From Oscillospiraceae bacterium (GTDB lineage: Bacteria > Bacillota > Clostridia > Oscillospirales > Ruminococcaceae): a stretch of DNA of 18,929 nucleotides. Of the stretch, positions 1 to 5,581 are shown piece by piece (within the stretch, counting starts at the first letter, position 1; each line of letters begins with the position of its first letter). A program made the translations under genes and the position numbers. Under the pieces are notes generated by a model. It had not been told where the DNA came from. It did no database searches and saw nothing but the letters and a program-made list of their open reading frames with translations. The DNA lies in the NCBI GenBank assembly GCA_029068025.1, contig JAIEDJ010000136.1:1-18929 (forward strand). The letters are read 5' to 3'.

Positions 1-287
1 CGATCCGTCAGATCGCTCTGAACGCGGGCGTTGAAGGCTCCGTGATCATCAACAACATCGTTGCCAAGAAGACGGTAGGCTACGGCTACGACGCTTACAC
101 CGAGAGCTACGGCGATATGATCAAGAAGGGTATCGTAGACCCCGCTAAGGTAACTCGTTCCGCTTTGCAGAACGCGTCCTCCGTTGCGGAGATGGTACTC
201 ACCACCGAGTCGCTCGTTGCCGACAAGCCCGAAGAGAATCCTCCCGCGGCGGCAGCACCCGCAGGCGGCATGGGCGGAATGTATTGA
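1..287 (+). CDS. groEL: Chaperonin GroEL (Hsp60), C-terminal end only
   Basis: The reading frame is open from base 3 and runs into the window from outside, so the gene is 5'-truncated by the window edge. About 94 residues are visible. They begin IRQIALNAGVEGSVI, the conserved C-terminal part of the GroEL equatorial domain. YGDMIKKGIVDPAKVTRSALQNA follows in two overlapping conserved blocks, and the protein ends in the typical flexible GGMGGMY tail. GroEL is the ATP-driven cytosolic folding chamber that works with GroES; groES is not in the window and would be expected upstream. A strong terminator follows 28 bases after the stop, so this is the last gene of its operon. Identity is certain. 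Confidence 0.97.
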   Translation, partial: IRQIALNAGVEGSVIINNIVAKKTVGYGYDAYTESYGDMIKKGIVDPAKVTRSALQNASSVAEMVLTTESLVADKPEENPPAAAAPAGGMGGMY

Positions 288-315
288 TAAATTTTGATTT
301 CCGACTGTTAAGTAA

Positions 316-353
316 TGCCCGTTCCCAAAAGGAGCGGGCAGTTTTCTTTTTTA
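316..353 (+). terminator. Rho-independent terminator of groEL
   Basis: The arms TGCCCGTTCC (316-325) and GGAGCGGGCA (331-340) form a 10-bp stem with one G-U pair and a five-base loop. The T-rich run GTTTTCTTTTTT follows. It sits 28 bases after the groEL stop codon. Confidence 0.92.
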
Positions 354-361
354 AATTGCTC

Positions 362-390
362 TTGTAATTTTGCGAAAAGTATGTTATAAT
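362..390 (+). promoter_or_regulatory. Sigma-A promoter of the zinc-ribbon gene cluster
   Basis: TTGTAA (362-367), a 17-base spacer and TATAAT (385-390) are present, with TGT directly before the -10 making it an extended -10 promoter. A good ribosome binding site (AGGAGG, about 410-415) precedes the ATG at 423. It follows the groEL terminator, so the downstream genes are probably an independent unit. Confidence 0.75.
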
Positions 391-422
391 TTAACTATAA
401 TATTTTTTAGGAGGATATTATT

Positions 423-1052
423 ATGTTTTGTCCTAAATGCGGTGAAAATAATCCCGACGGAGCACGGTTTTGCGGGAAATGCGGCGGAGAGCTTTTGGTG
501 CAGCAGCAACAGCCGTATCCTAACATGGGACAGCAGCAGTACCCGGGAACAGGACAGCAGCAGTACCCGGGAACAGGGCAGCAGCAATACCCGGGAATGG
601 GACAACAGCAGTATCCGGGAGCGGGACAGCCGATATATGCAGGCTATACGCAGATGCCGCCCAAAAAGAGATCCGCGGCAGTGCCGATCGCCATTATATG
701 CGGTGCTGCGGCCGCTGTGGCGGTGTTCCTTGTATTGCTGTTTACGGTGATACTTCCAAGTCAGCCTAATGAGACGACTGGTCAGAGTATTGAGAGCCGT
801 CTGAACCACAGATGGGAATACACGCTTGGCAGCTATACGGATATTATAGATTTCAGAAATAATACGGTGGAGGTCAATGGAGCTGTCACTCCCATAACAT
901 GGGAATTAAAGGGCGATGACATATTTGTTGTGACCAGCCCCTACACCACTGTCGAATTCAGTTTTTCAATAAGCTCCGACGGACGTGAGATGACAGTCAG
1001 GAATCTGGATCTGGCGAATCCTCCGAGCTTAAAATACAAGAGGGCAGACTGA
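423..1052 (+). CDS. Zinc-ribbon membrane protein with QQQYPG repeats
   Basis: The 209-residue protein starts at an ATG behind AGGAGG. Residues 3-20 hold two CxxC pairs (CPKC and CGKC), a small zinc ribbon of the zinc_ribbon_2 type. Residues 27-74 are a Gln/Tyr/Pro/Gly-rich, probably disordered segment with about five copies of an eight-residue unit (GQQQYPGx). KKR at 81-83 precedes one hydrophobic helix (about 86-112). The C-terminal 95 residues (NHRWEYTLGSYTDIIDF onward) look like a small beta-rich extracellular domain of the DUF5640/lipocalin-like sort common in gut Clostridia, a resemblance judged by eye. The likely topology is a cytoplasmic zinc ribbon with the beta domain outside. Function is unknown. 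The next gene begins four bases after its stop, so the two are probably co-transcribed. Confidence 0.85.
   Translation: MFCPKCGENNPDGARFCGKCGGELLVQQQQPYPNMGQQQYPGTGQQQYPGTGQQQYPGMGQQQYPGAGQPIYAGYTQMPPKKRSAAVPIAIICGAAAAVAVFLVLLFTVILPSQPNETTGQSIESRLNHRWEYTLGSYTDIIDFRNNTVEVNGAVTPITWELKGDDIFVVTSPYTTVEFSFSISSDGREMTVRNLDLANPPSLKYKRAD
525..644 (+). repeat. In-frame 24-bp tandem repeat (five 8-residue units)
   Basis: The units read MGQQQYPG, TGQQQYPG, TGQQQYPG, MGQQQYPG and a diverged AGQPIYAG. Each is 24 bases, so copy-number change keeps the frame. It forms the linker between the zinc ribbon and the membrane helix. The second and third units differ by only a couple of bases, which suggests recent expansion. 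Confidence 0.85.
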
Positions 1053-1055
1053 CTG

Positions 1056-1472
1056 TTGTTTTATCTGATCATGTATTATGTGCTGCAATGGACTTGGGGG
1101 ATCCTTCAAAACATCACAGGACTTGTTCTGTTTATGGCGAACATCTCAAAAAAACACTATCGCCATAACGGCGCGGTAGTCACCGAATGGAATTATCGCC
1201 GCGGCAGCGTGGGACTTGGCATGTTCATTTTCATAGGTGTTCCAAAAGGCAGAGCTGACAGAACCGAGACCGAAAAGGTTATTTGCCACGAGTACGGCCA
1301 CACGCTCCAGTCGATCATTCTCGGGCCGCTGTTCCTGCCCGTGATAGGGCTGCCGTCGCTGATGTGGTGCGGTTTGCCGTGCTTTGTGAATTATCGGAAA
1401 AGAAAAAACGTATCATATTATTGGTTCTACACAGAACGCTGGGCGAACAGCTTAGCGAAAATCGAATTATAA
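1056..1472 (+). CDS. Small HEYGH-motif membrane protein, putative metallopeptidase-like
   Basis: Up to 138 residues. The frame is open from a TTG at 1056, four bases after the previous stop and behind a weak AGAGGG. An ATG at 1071 is an equally plausible start, giving 133 residues. An N-terminal hydrophobic helix (about 5-28) precedes a conserved-looking block, then CHEYGHTLQS (an HExxH zinc-binding pattern), a hydrophobic stretch LGPLFLPVIGLPSLMW, and near the end a YYWFYTERWANSLAKIEL-like tail, written here in part. This arrangement recurs in unnamed proteins of gut bacteria, as recalled rather than searched. HExxH with a downstream Glu (the TERWAN segment) would fit a gluzincin-like zinc site. 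Catalysis is not shown, and the protein is short for a peptidase. It lies between the zinc-ribbon gene and the flavin reductase in one apparent operon. Confidence 0.75.
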   Translation: MFYLIMYYVLQWTWGILQNITGLVLFMANISKKHYRHNGAVVTEWNYRRGSVGLGMFIFIGVPKGRADRTETEKVICHEYGHTLQSIILGPLFLPVIGLPSLMWCGLPCFVNYRKRKNVSYYWFYTERWANSLAKIEL

Positions 1473-1486
1473 AGGAGAAATTCATT

Positions 1487-2044
1487 ATGAGAAAGAATTT
1501 TGGCGTAAAGTCATGGTTTTATCCGCTTCCCGTGCTGATCGTAGCCACCTATGACGAAAACGGCGCTCCCGACGCAATGAACGCCGCCTGGGGCGGTCTT
1601 TACGATGCGGACAAGGTGGAGCTTTGTCTCAGCGCGGGTCACAAGACCACCAAGAACATCAAGGCAAAGGGCGCGTTTACCGTGAGCTTCGCGGACGCGG
1701 CACACATTGCGGCGTGCGATTATGTCGGAATGGTCTCCGCAAACGACACCCCCGATAAAATGCAGAAGGCGGGCTTCACCACAGAGAAAAGCGGATCTGT
1801 GGACGCTCCCGTTATAAACGAGCTTCCTCTTACCTTGGAATGTGAACTGATCAAGATAAACGAGGACGGAAACGTCATCGGAAAAATCGTAAATATCAGC
1901 GCCGATGAGAGTATTCTTGACGGCAGCGGCGCTATTGACGTATCAAAGCTGCGCCCCATCTCCTTTGAGCCTGTAAGCAACGGCTATTACGTGCTTGGCG
2001 AGAGAGTAGGAAACGCTTTTAAGGACGGCGGGGCATTGAAATAA
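1487..2044 (+). CDS. Flavin reductase family protein (FMN-binding split barrel)
   Basis: The 185-residue protein starts at the ATG at 1487, preceded by AAAGGAG (1471-1477). The frame is open further upstream, but that part overlaps the preceding gene and is not used. The N-terminal WFYPLPVLIVATYDENGAPD and the following NAAWGGLYDADKVELCLS match the flavin reductase/flavoredoxin fold (Pfam Flavin_Reduct), in which the first strands and a TTKNIKAKGAF-type helix bind FMN. The later CDYVGMVSAN and LPLTLECELIKI segments fit the same family. It is cytosolic and probably carries electrons between NAD(P)H or a ferredoxin and an unknown partner. Substrate cannot be told. It is the last gene before a terminator at 2049-2077, so it closes the operon that starts at 423. 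Confidence 0.9.
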   Translation: MRKNFGVKSWFYPLPVLIVATYDENGAPDAMNAAWGGLYDADKVELCLSAGHKTTKNIKAKGAFTVSFADAAHIAACDYVGMVSANDTPDKMQKAGFTTEKSGSVDAPVINELPLTLECELIKINEDGNVIGKIVNISADESILDGSGAIDVSKLRPISFEPVSNGYYVLGERVGNAFKDGGALK

Positions 2045-2048
2045 AAAT

Positions 2049-2077
2049 AAACGGGAGCGCGTTTTGCGCTCCCGTTT
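2049..2077 (+). terminator. Terminator hairpin after the flavin reductase gene
   Basis: A perfect 12-bp stem pairs AAACGGGAGCGC (2049-2060) with GCGCTCCCGTTT (2066-2077) around a five-base GTTTT loop, four bases after the stop codon. The downstream T-run is short (the stem ends in TTT and is followed by CAG). Confidence 0.8.
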
Positions 2078-2137
2078 CAGTCTGTAGAAAAAGTTATTTT
2101 AGCCGAGAGCTGCGTGCCAAATTTGAGCACAAGCGCC

Positions 2138-2344
2138 CAAGCCAAGATCGACAATTTAAACGCGCAGGAGAAATTTCAAAAAGCAGTCCCGCTCGGCGGA
2201 GTGGAGCGCGAAGCGCGGAACATAGCCGAGCGGGGCTGGCTAGTGCAGGGCGAAGTCCTGCACGGTTTTGAAATTTCTTTTAAATCAACAGCCCCTCATC
2301 AACATTTCAAAACCAACCAAGATCAACTTTTTAAATGTTTATCT
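2138..2344 (+). repeat. Structured intergenic repeat, copy A
   Basis: The core (2170-2277) is bounded by GAAATTTCAAAA and TTTTGAAATTTC. Inside are two hairpins: CCCGCTCGGC (2188-2197) with GCCGAGCGGG (2225-2234), capped by an inner GCGC-GAA-GCGC, and a nine-pair stem at 2243-2263 with a GAA loop. A 67-base tail (2278-2344) starts TTTTAAATCAACAGCC. A 5' flank (2138-2169) carries CAAGCCAAGATCGACA. The same core is found inverted at 16049-16148, the tail at 16236-16302 in the same orientation, and the flank at 13228-13266 inverted. An open frame across it (2114-2353) is not credible as a gene. The 339-base gap between genes is thus mostly this element. Confidence 0.85.
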
Positions 2345-2356
2345 GCAAGCTGAAAT

Positions 2357-2382
2357 GGGGGCACAAAACGCGCTCCCGTTTT
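2357..2382. terminator. Imperfect hairpin after the repressor gene
   Basis: GGGGGCAC (2357-2364) can pair with GCGCTCCC (2370-2377) with one G-U and one A-C mismatch. GTTTTCTT follows on the + strand. It ends just beyond the stop of the leftward repressor gene. The right part is nearly identical to the reverse complement of the 2049-2077 terminator. It may stop + strand read-through, leftward transcripts, or both; on the minus strand the T-run is weak. Confidence 0.5.
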
Positions 2383-2383
2383 C

Positions 2384-3040
2384 TTAGAGCTTCTTGATTA
2401 TCTGCTGAACCTTTCCGACTACTCTCAGCCGCTGAACCTCCGCGCCCTGAAATCGCTGCACAGGGTATTTTTCATTTATGGAGCGCAGCTCTATCCATGT
2501 TGAGCCGTACTCTATGATCTTTACCAAGCCCTCACCGCCGTCAAGCAGAACTACGCCGATACTGCCGCTGTCCACAGACGTCTGGCGGCGTACTACTATG
2601 ATATCCCCGTCCTCTATCTTTGGATACATACTGTCGCCCGTCACTCGGATAGCGATAGTGTCCTCCACATCATACGGATTGTTGATGATCGTCGGGATAT
2701 AGTCAACGACCTCATTTACAGCATATGCTCCGAATCCCGCAGAAACGCTCTCGAAGACCGGTATCCTGTATATCTTGTCGCTGCTGATGACCTCCGAAAT
2801 ATTAGAACGCTCTGATCGTTTGCGGGAATCGGTCATTCCGAGCAGCCATGCTTCGGAAACGCCCAGAGCGCTTGCGATAAGGCACGCCGCCTTCGACTTC
2901 GGGACATATACGCCGTTTGTGTATTGACTGATGCGTGCCTTGCTTATTCCCGTTGCGGCGGCAAGCTCCACAGGGCGCATTCCCTTCTCGGCAAGCGCCT
3001 GCTTCAGTCTTTTTTGAAAAACATTCGGAGAATCGGACAT
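2384..3040 (-). CDS. XRE-family S24/LexA-like self-cleaving repressor
   Basis: The protein has 218 residues from the ATG at 3040. An ATG at 3043 is also in frame, but lies only two bases from the AGGTG site, so 3040 (spacing 5) is preferred. Residues 6-70 are an XRE helix-turn-helix (VELAAATGISKARISQYTNG). Residues 91-218 are a peptidase S24 domain: an Ala-Gly cleavage site (A101-G102 in SVSAGFG), catalytic Ser137 in GDSMYP and Lys174 in GLVKIIE. Proteins of this build bind operators as dimers and cut themselves when RecA filaments form, so it is a likely DNA-damage-responsive regulator. No phage genes are present. A four-helix membrane protein gene lies upstream on the same strand, and the divergent motor operon lies beyond it. 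Its promoter overlaps a clear palindrome, so autoregulation is likely. Confidence 0.93.
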   Translation of the reverse strand: MSDSPNVFQKRLKQALAEKGMRPVELAAATGISKARISQYTNGVYVPKSKAACLIASALGVSEAWLLGMTDSRKRSERSNISEVISSDKIYRIPVFESVSAGFGAYAVNEVVDYIPTIINNPYDVEDTIAIRVTGDSMYPKIEDGDIIVVRRQTSVDSGSIGVVLLDGGEGLVKIIEYGSTWIELRSINEKYPVQRFQGAEVQRLRVVGKVQQIIKKL

Positions 3041-3098
3041 CATATCACCTGATAATCAATAATTTATAACGGACGGTCTCTGCACGCGCCGAACTGTA

Positions 3099-3146
3099 CG
3101 TTATTAATTATAATTATATCATAACGGCAAAGTATTGTCAATAACG
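3099..3146 (-). promoter_or_regulatory. Repressor promoter with overlapping palindromic operator
   Basis: On the minus strand TTGACA (3141-3136), a 17-base spacer and TATAAT (3118-3113) form a perfect sigma-A promoter. CGTTAT (3099-3104) and ATAACG (3121-3126) form the ends of a 28-base near-palindrome covering the -10. Further ATAACG copies lie at 3141-3146, exactly 20 bases from the one at 3121 and abutting the -35, and at 3066-3071 in the leader. This fits cooperative self-repression by the adjacent S24 repressor; operator identity is inferred from position. Confidence 0.75.
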
Positions 3147-3162
3147 CCCGGAAAAAACTCGT

Positions 3163-3618
3163 CTATTTGTCTGTTATTAATTGCACGCTGCCTATTATAA
3201 CGCGTTTTTTAAATACTTTCATCAAAAATATCCACGAGACCGCCGCGTCCGCGATCAGCACCGCCCCTCCGATAAGCTCCGTCCCGGAACACGGCAGCAG
3301 AAAGGTCAGCTTAATGACCTGCGCGGCAGCTCCGGACGCGCAAAAGATGTGCCCGCTTCTCATCACGAATTCCCCGAAGCTGCCGACTTCCTCCGACAGT
3401 GCGTTGGAAGCCGCATACGCGAACGTACACGTGTACAGCGTGATTACAGCACACGCCGCCACATCACCAAACGCCGCTGCAAGGAGCCTTCCCGACTGCG
3501 GCAAAGTCTCCCGATACCGAAGCTCTCCGCAAACGATCAGCAAGGCAACGCAGCCCAGCATCGCGGCAGCAGCTTTTTTACACGCCGCGTCAAACTTGAT
3601 ATTTATTAATAAACGCAT
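3163..3618 (-). CDS. Four-helix membrane protein of unknown function
   Basis: The frame is open from 3723, but the best start is the ATG at 3618, six bases from AAGGGGGGA, giving 151 residues (MRLLINIKFDAACKK onward). Four hydrophobic segments are visible: about 15-32 (AMLGCVALLIVCGEL), 47-70 (FGDVAACAVITLYTCTFAY), 89-108 (IFCASGAAAQVIKLTFLL) and 116-136 (GGAVLIADAAVSWIFL). No motif is recognised and no signal peptide is evident. The C terminus is basic, so it is probably cytoplasmic. It lies upstream of the S24 repressor on the same strand but the repressor has its own promoter. Its 5' end faces the motor operon across a 209-base divergent region. I do not recognise the family. Confidence 0.65.
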   Translation of the reverse strand: MRLLINIKFDAACKKAAAAMLGCVALLIVCGELRYRETLPQSGRLLAAAFGDVAACAVITLYTCTFAYAASNALSEEVGSFGEFVMRSGHIFCASGAAAQVIKLTFLLPCSGTELIGGAVLIADAAVSWIFLMKVFKKRVIIGSVQLITDK

Positions 3619-3639
3619 TTTTATCCCCCCTTGCCATTG

Positions 3640-3648
3640 ATTATACCA
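3640..3648 (-). promoter_or_regulatory. Extended -10 promoter of the four-helix membrane protein gene
   Basis: On the minus strand TGGTATAAT (3648-3640) is an extended -10, 22 bases before the ATG at 3618. The -35 position holds TCAAAA, a weak match. It sits inside the longer open frame, which supports the shorter start. Confidence 0.5.
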
Positions 3649-3731
3649 CCATTGTGCCGCGCTTTTGATCGTATATCGGGCGCGTCTTTCCGATTGTTCT
3701 GCCGATTTTTGAGATAACCGCACTTTTCATA

Positions 3732-3760
3732 TTGACAAAAGTCGAAAAATATAGTATAAT
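3732..3760 (+). promoter_or_regulatory. Consensus sigma-A promoter of the motor operon
   Basis: TTGACA (3732-3737), a 17-base spacer and TATAAT (3755-3760) form a perfect consensus promoter. The start of transcription should be near 3767, leaving a leader of about 60 bases before the GTG at 3828. The CGTTAT element of the repressor operator is not seen here. Confidence 0.88.
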
Positions 3761-3827
3761 GACAGTAATATCCTAAGGTATGCTGCAATTGCTTTGTAGT
3801 ATTGTCCTGAGAAAAGGGGGTGTGGGC

Positions 3828-4451
3828 GTGGGGGTATTACTGTTCCTCGTTACGGCTTTTATTCCTGTTCTGTTTGTTGTGAATCTCGGCGTATATTGGC
3901 TTGCGAGAAAAATGATCATTGCACTGGAACGTATGATCTACCCAAAGACAAACCGACGTGACGGTGTTCTGGCAGAGCTTTCCATCACCGAAGGCGAATC
4001 TCTGAAGCTCAGAGAAAGTACGTGCAGAGCTTCAATGTGGTATTCGTTATTTGTGAATATAACGGCGGTTTTCCCGCTGCTGGGCATTCTCGGTACTGTC
4101 ATGTCGCTGATGAATCTCTCTGGAACGGACGACCTGTCAGCGAACTTCTCCTCCGCCCTGCTGACAACGTTTCTGGGACTTATTGCCGCGATCTTTTTCA
4201 AGCTGATCGACGCGTGGATCTCATCCCGCCTTGACAGAGCGCTTGAAGAAGCGGACTACATAATTCATCAGCATGATAAGGAGCAGCAGGAAAAAGCGCA
4301 GCGCGAGAAGGAAAAGCGCGAAAAAGAGCTTCGTGAAGAAGAGCTTCAAAGAGAACAGCACGAGAGGGAGCTTCACCAAATAGCGCTTCAAAATAAAGAG
4401 CCTCGGAATGATGAGCTAAGGAGCATAGAATGCGTCGAAAACGAGACATAA
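3828..4451 (+). CDS. TolQ/ExbB/MotA-type ion channel subunit with charged tail
   Basis: The preferred start is GTG at 3828, seven bases from AAGGGGG (3814-3820), giving 207 residues. An ATG at 3780 in the same frame lies only 20 bases from the -10, with almost no room for a ribosome site. TM1 is about 2-26 and TM2 about 70-97 (VFPLLGILGTVMSLM). TM3 is about 109-127 (SALLTTFLGLIAAIFF). The LGT and ALLTT segments are the family hallmark; their threonines line the ion path in ExbB/MotA. Residues 150-192 are a Glu/Lys/Arg/Gln-rich helix with heptad-like character, probably a cytoplasmic coiled tail. Five such subunits normally surround two ExbD/MotB-type rods and use an ion gradient to turn or twist them. 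The next gene overlaps by 22 bases, so coupled translation is likely. Gram-positive context leaves the driven partner unknown. Confidence 0.9.
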   Translation: MGVLLFLVTAFIPVLFVVNLGVYWLARKMIIALERMIYPKTNRRDGVLAELSITEGESLKLRESTCRASMWYSLFVNITAVFPLLGILGTVMSLMNLSGTDDLSANFSSALLTTFLGLIAAIFFKLIDAWISSRLDRALEEADYIIHQHDKEQQEKAQREKEKREKELREEELQREQHERELHQIALQNKEPRNDELRSIECVENET

Positions 4452-5053
4452 TCATCGAGCTTACATCGCTGCTGGACGTGATCATGATCATGATATTCAT
4501 GGTCATGGCGGAAAACGGGAAGCTCATCACCGAAAAGCAGTCCTCGCTGGACTCCGTGACCTCCGAAAACCAAGAACTTACCGGCCGTGTGGACAAGCTG
4601 GAGACCGAGCTTGGAGAAGCGCAGGCAAAGCTGGACGAGGGCAGTTATGACGAGCTGCTCGAACGCCTTCAAATAGCCGAAAGCAAGCTTGAGAGCTACG
4701 AGTTTATGAACGGCGTTGTGACCGTTATAAATATTGAGCTGGAAAACAAATACAACCACACCGTCCGTTTCCTGACATTCGGAAACGCCGCGTCGGAAGC
4801 TGATTCAAGGGTCTGCGAGATACGCAGTGACAAGGATCTTGCGGACGCTATAAGCAGACTGAAGGTGTACATTCACGATCACATATCAGATGTCAGCGAA
4901 AAGGTTGATTCTCCGATAGTATACATGGTATTTACATATAACGCGGCAAACGTATTTCAGGACGATTACGCGGCGGTGAATGACGCGCTGAGCGACGCTG
5001 AGATAAGAGCCGCCAACGGAAACGTCAGATACCGCATTAACCGTATAATATAA
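4430..5053 (+). CDS. ExbD/TolR-like rod subunit with coiled coil
   Basis: The 207-residue protein starts at the ATG at 4430, six bases from AAGGAG, inside the end of the channel gene. Basic MRRKRD is followed by one membrane helix (about 7-27) with Asp16 in LTSLLDVIMIMIF. That is the position of the essential ion-carrying aspartate of ExbD/TolR/MotB. Residues 32-95 are strongly coiled-coil-like and acidic. The C-terminal 110 residues (VVTVINIELEN onward, with DKDLADAISRLKVYI and SPIVYMVFTYNA) resemble the extracytoplasmic alpha/beta fold of ExbD/TolR by pattern only. It should pair with the upstream channel as the rod of the motor. The coiled-coil spacer between helix and domain is not typical of ExbD, and is more like MotB-type stalks. 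No peptidoglycan-binding OmpA motif is seen. Confidence 0.85.
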   Translation: MRRKRDIIIELTSLLDVIMIMIFMVMAENGKLITEKQSSLDSVTSENQELTGRVDKLETELGEAQAKLDEGSYDELLERLQIAESKLESYEFMNGVVTVINIELENKYNHTVRFLTFGNAASEADSRVCEIRSDKDLADAISRLKVYIHDHISDVSEKVDSPIVYMVFTYNAANVFQDDYAAVNDALSDAEIRAANGNVRYRINRII

Positions 5054-5087
5054 AAGCGCCCGAGAGCGCACGAAAGGAGTTATTTTT

Positions 5088-5576
5088 ATGAACGACAAAC
5101 ACCCACACCCCGATCATCATGACGATCACGAGCATGATCATGATCACAAGAAGAAAAAGAAGAAAGAGAAAAGAGGACGCAGACACGGCGGACTTGTACT
5201 GTTCCTGCTGCTGGCGCTTATCATTCTTATAGCGCTCGTTTGGTTTTTCAGAAACGGTTTCGGACTTGGCCCGGGCACGGGCGATCAAACGGGAACGTCA
5301 AATCCGTCAGATGCGTCAACTCCTGTCAGCTCGGACAACTCCACGGGATATAATTCTGATATCACACAGATCCGCATAGAGAAGAATGACATCTACATCG
5401 GAAGCGAGCTCTGCGCAGATGAAAACGTGCTTAAGGAGCGCGTTATCGCGGCAGGCAGCGGCAAAAAATACGAGCTTGTACACGACAGCGCCATCAAGGA
5501 GACCTATGACAAGGTAAAGCAGGTAATGCTTGAGCTTAAGGATGCCCTTGATCTGGACGTAAACTTCAATGAATAA
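5088..5576 (+). CDS. His-rich membrane protein with ExbD/TolR-like outer domain
   Basis: The 162-residue protein starts at the ATG at 5088, eight bases from AAAGGAG. Residues 5-20 hold eight His and several Asp (HPHPDHHDDHEHDHDH). A run of Lys and Arg (21-32) follows, then one membrane helix (about 35-55) and a Ser/Thr/Gly linker. The C-terminal 70 residues read ITQIRIEKNDIYIGSEL ... VLKERVI ... KYELVHDSAIKETYDKVKQVM. That follows the ExbD/TolR pattern (value, dG-iyvng, L-l, v-i-aD--v-yg-vv-vm), and is a by-eye assignment. Unlike the preceding protein the helix has no Asp, so it probably does not carry ions. The His-Asp stretch would face the cytoplasm and could bind metal. It is the third and last gene of the motor operon. 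It may be a partner of the rod or a sensor. Confidence 0.8.
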   Translation: MNDKHPHPDHHDDHEHDHDHKKKKKKEKRGRRHGGLVLFLLLALIILIALVWFFRNGFGLGPGTGDQTGTSNPSDASTPVSSDNSTGYNSDITQIRIEKNDIYIGSELCADENVLKERVIAAGSGKKYELVHDSAIKETYDKVKQVMLELKDALDLDVNFNE

Positions 5577-5581
5577 AAACG

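Noticed and set aside
525..644. CRISPR-like array
   Set aside because: The 24-bp repeats are contiguous, in frame and coding (GQQQYPG units), with no spacers.
2114..2353. Short plus-strand frame of 79 codons
   Set aside because: It reads through the hairpins of the structured repeat and has no ribosome binding site. The related copy at 16049-16302 has indels that would break it.
2384..3618. Prophage remnant
   Set aside because: The S24 repressor fits a phage, but no integrase, Cro, structural or lysis gene and no attachment repeats were seen nearby.
3828..5576. Zorya (ZorAB) defence system
   Set aside because: The channel tail is only about 60 residues, there is no OmpA-like domain in the rod protein and no ZorC/D/E gene. 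The resemblance is limited to the motor class.
3828..5576. TonB/Tol outer-membrane energiser
   Set aside because: No TonB, TolA, TolB or Pal homologue is present and the organism appears to be Gram-positive.
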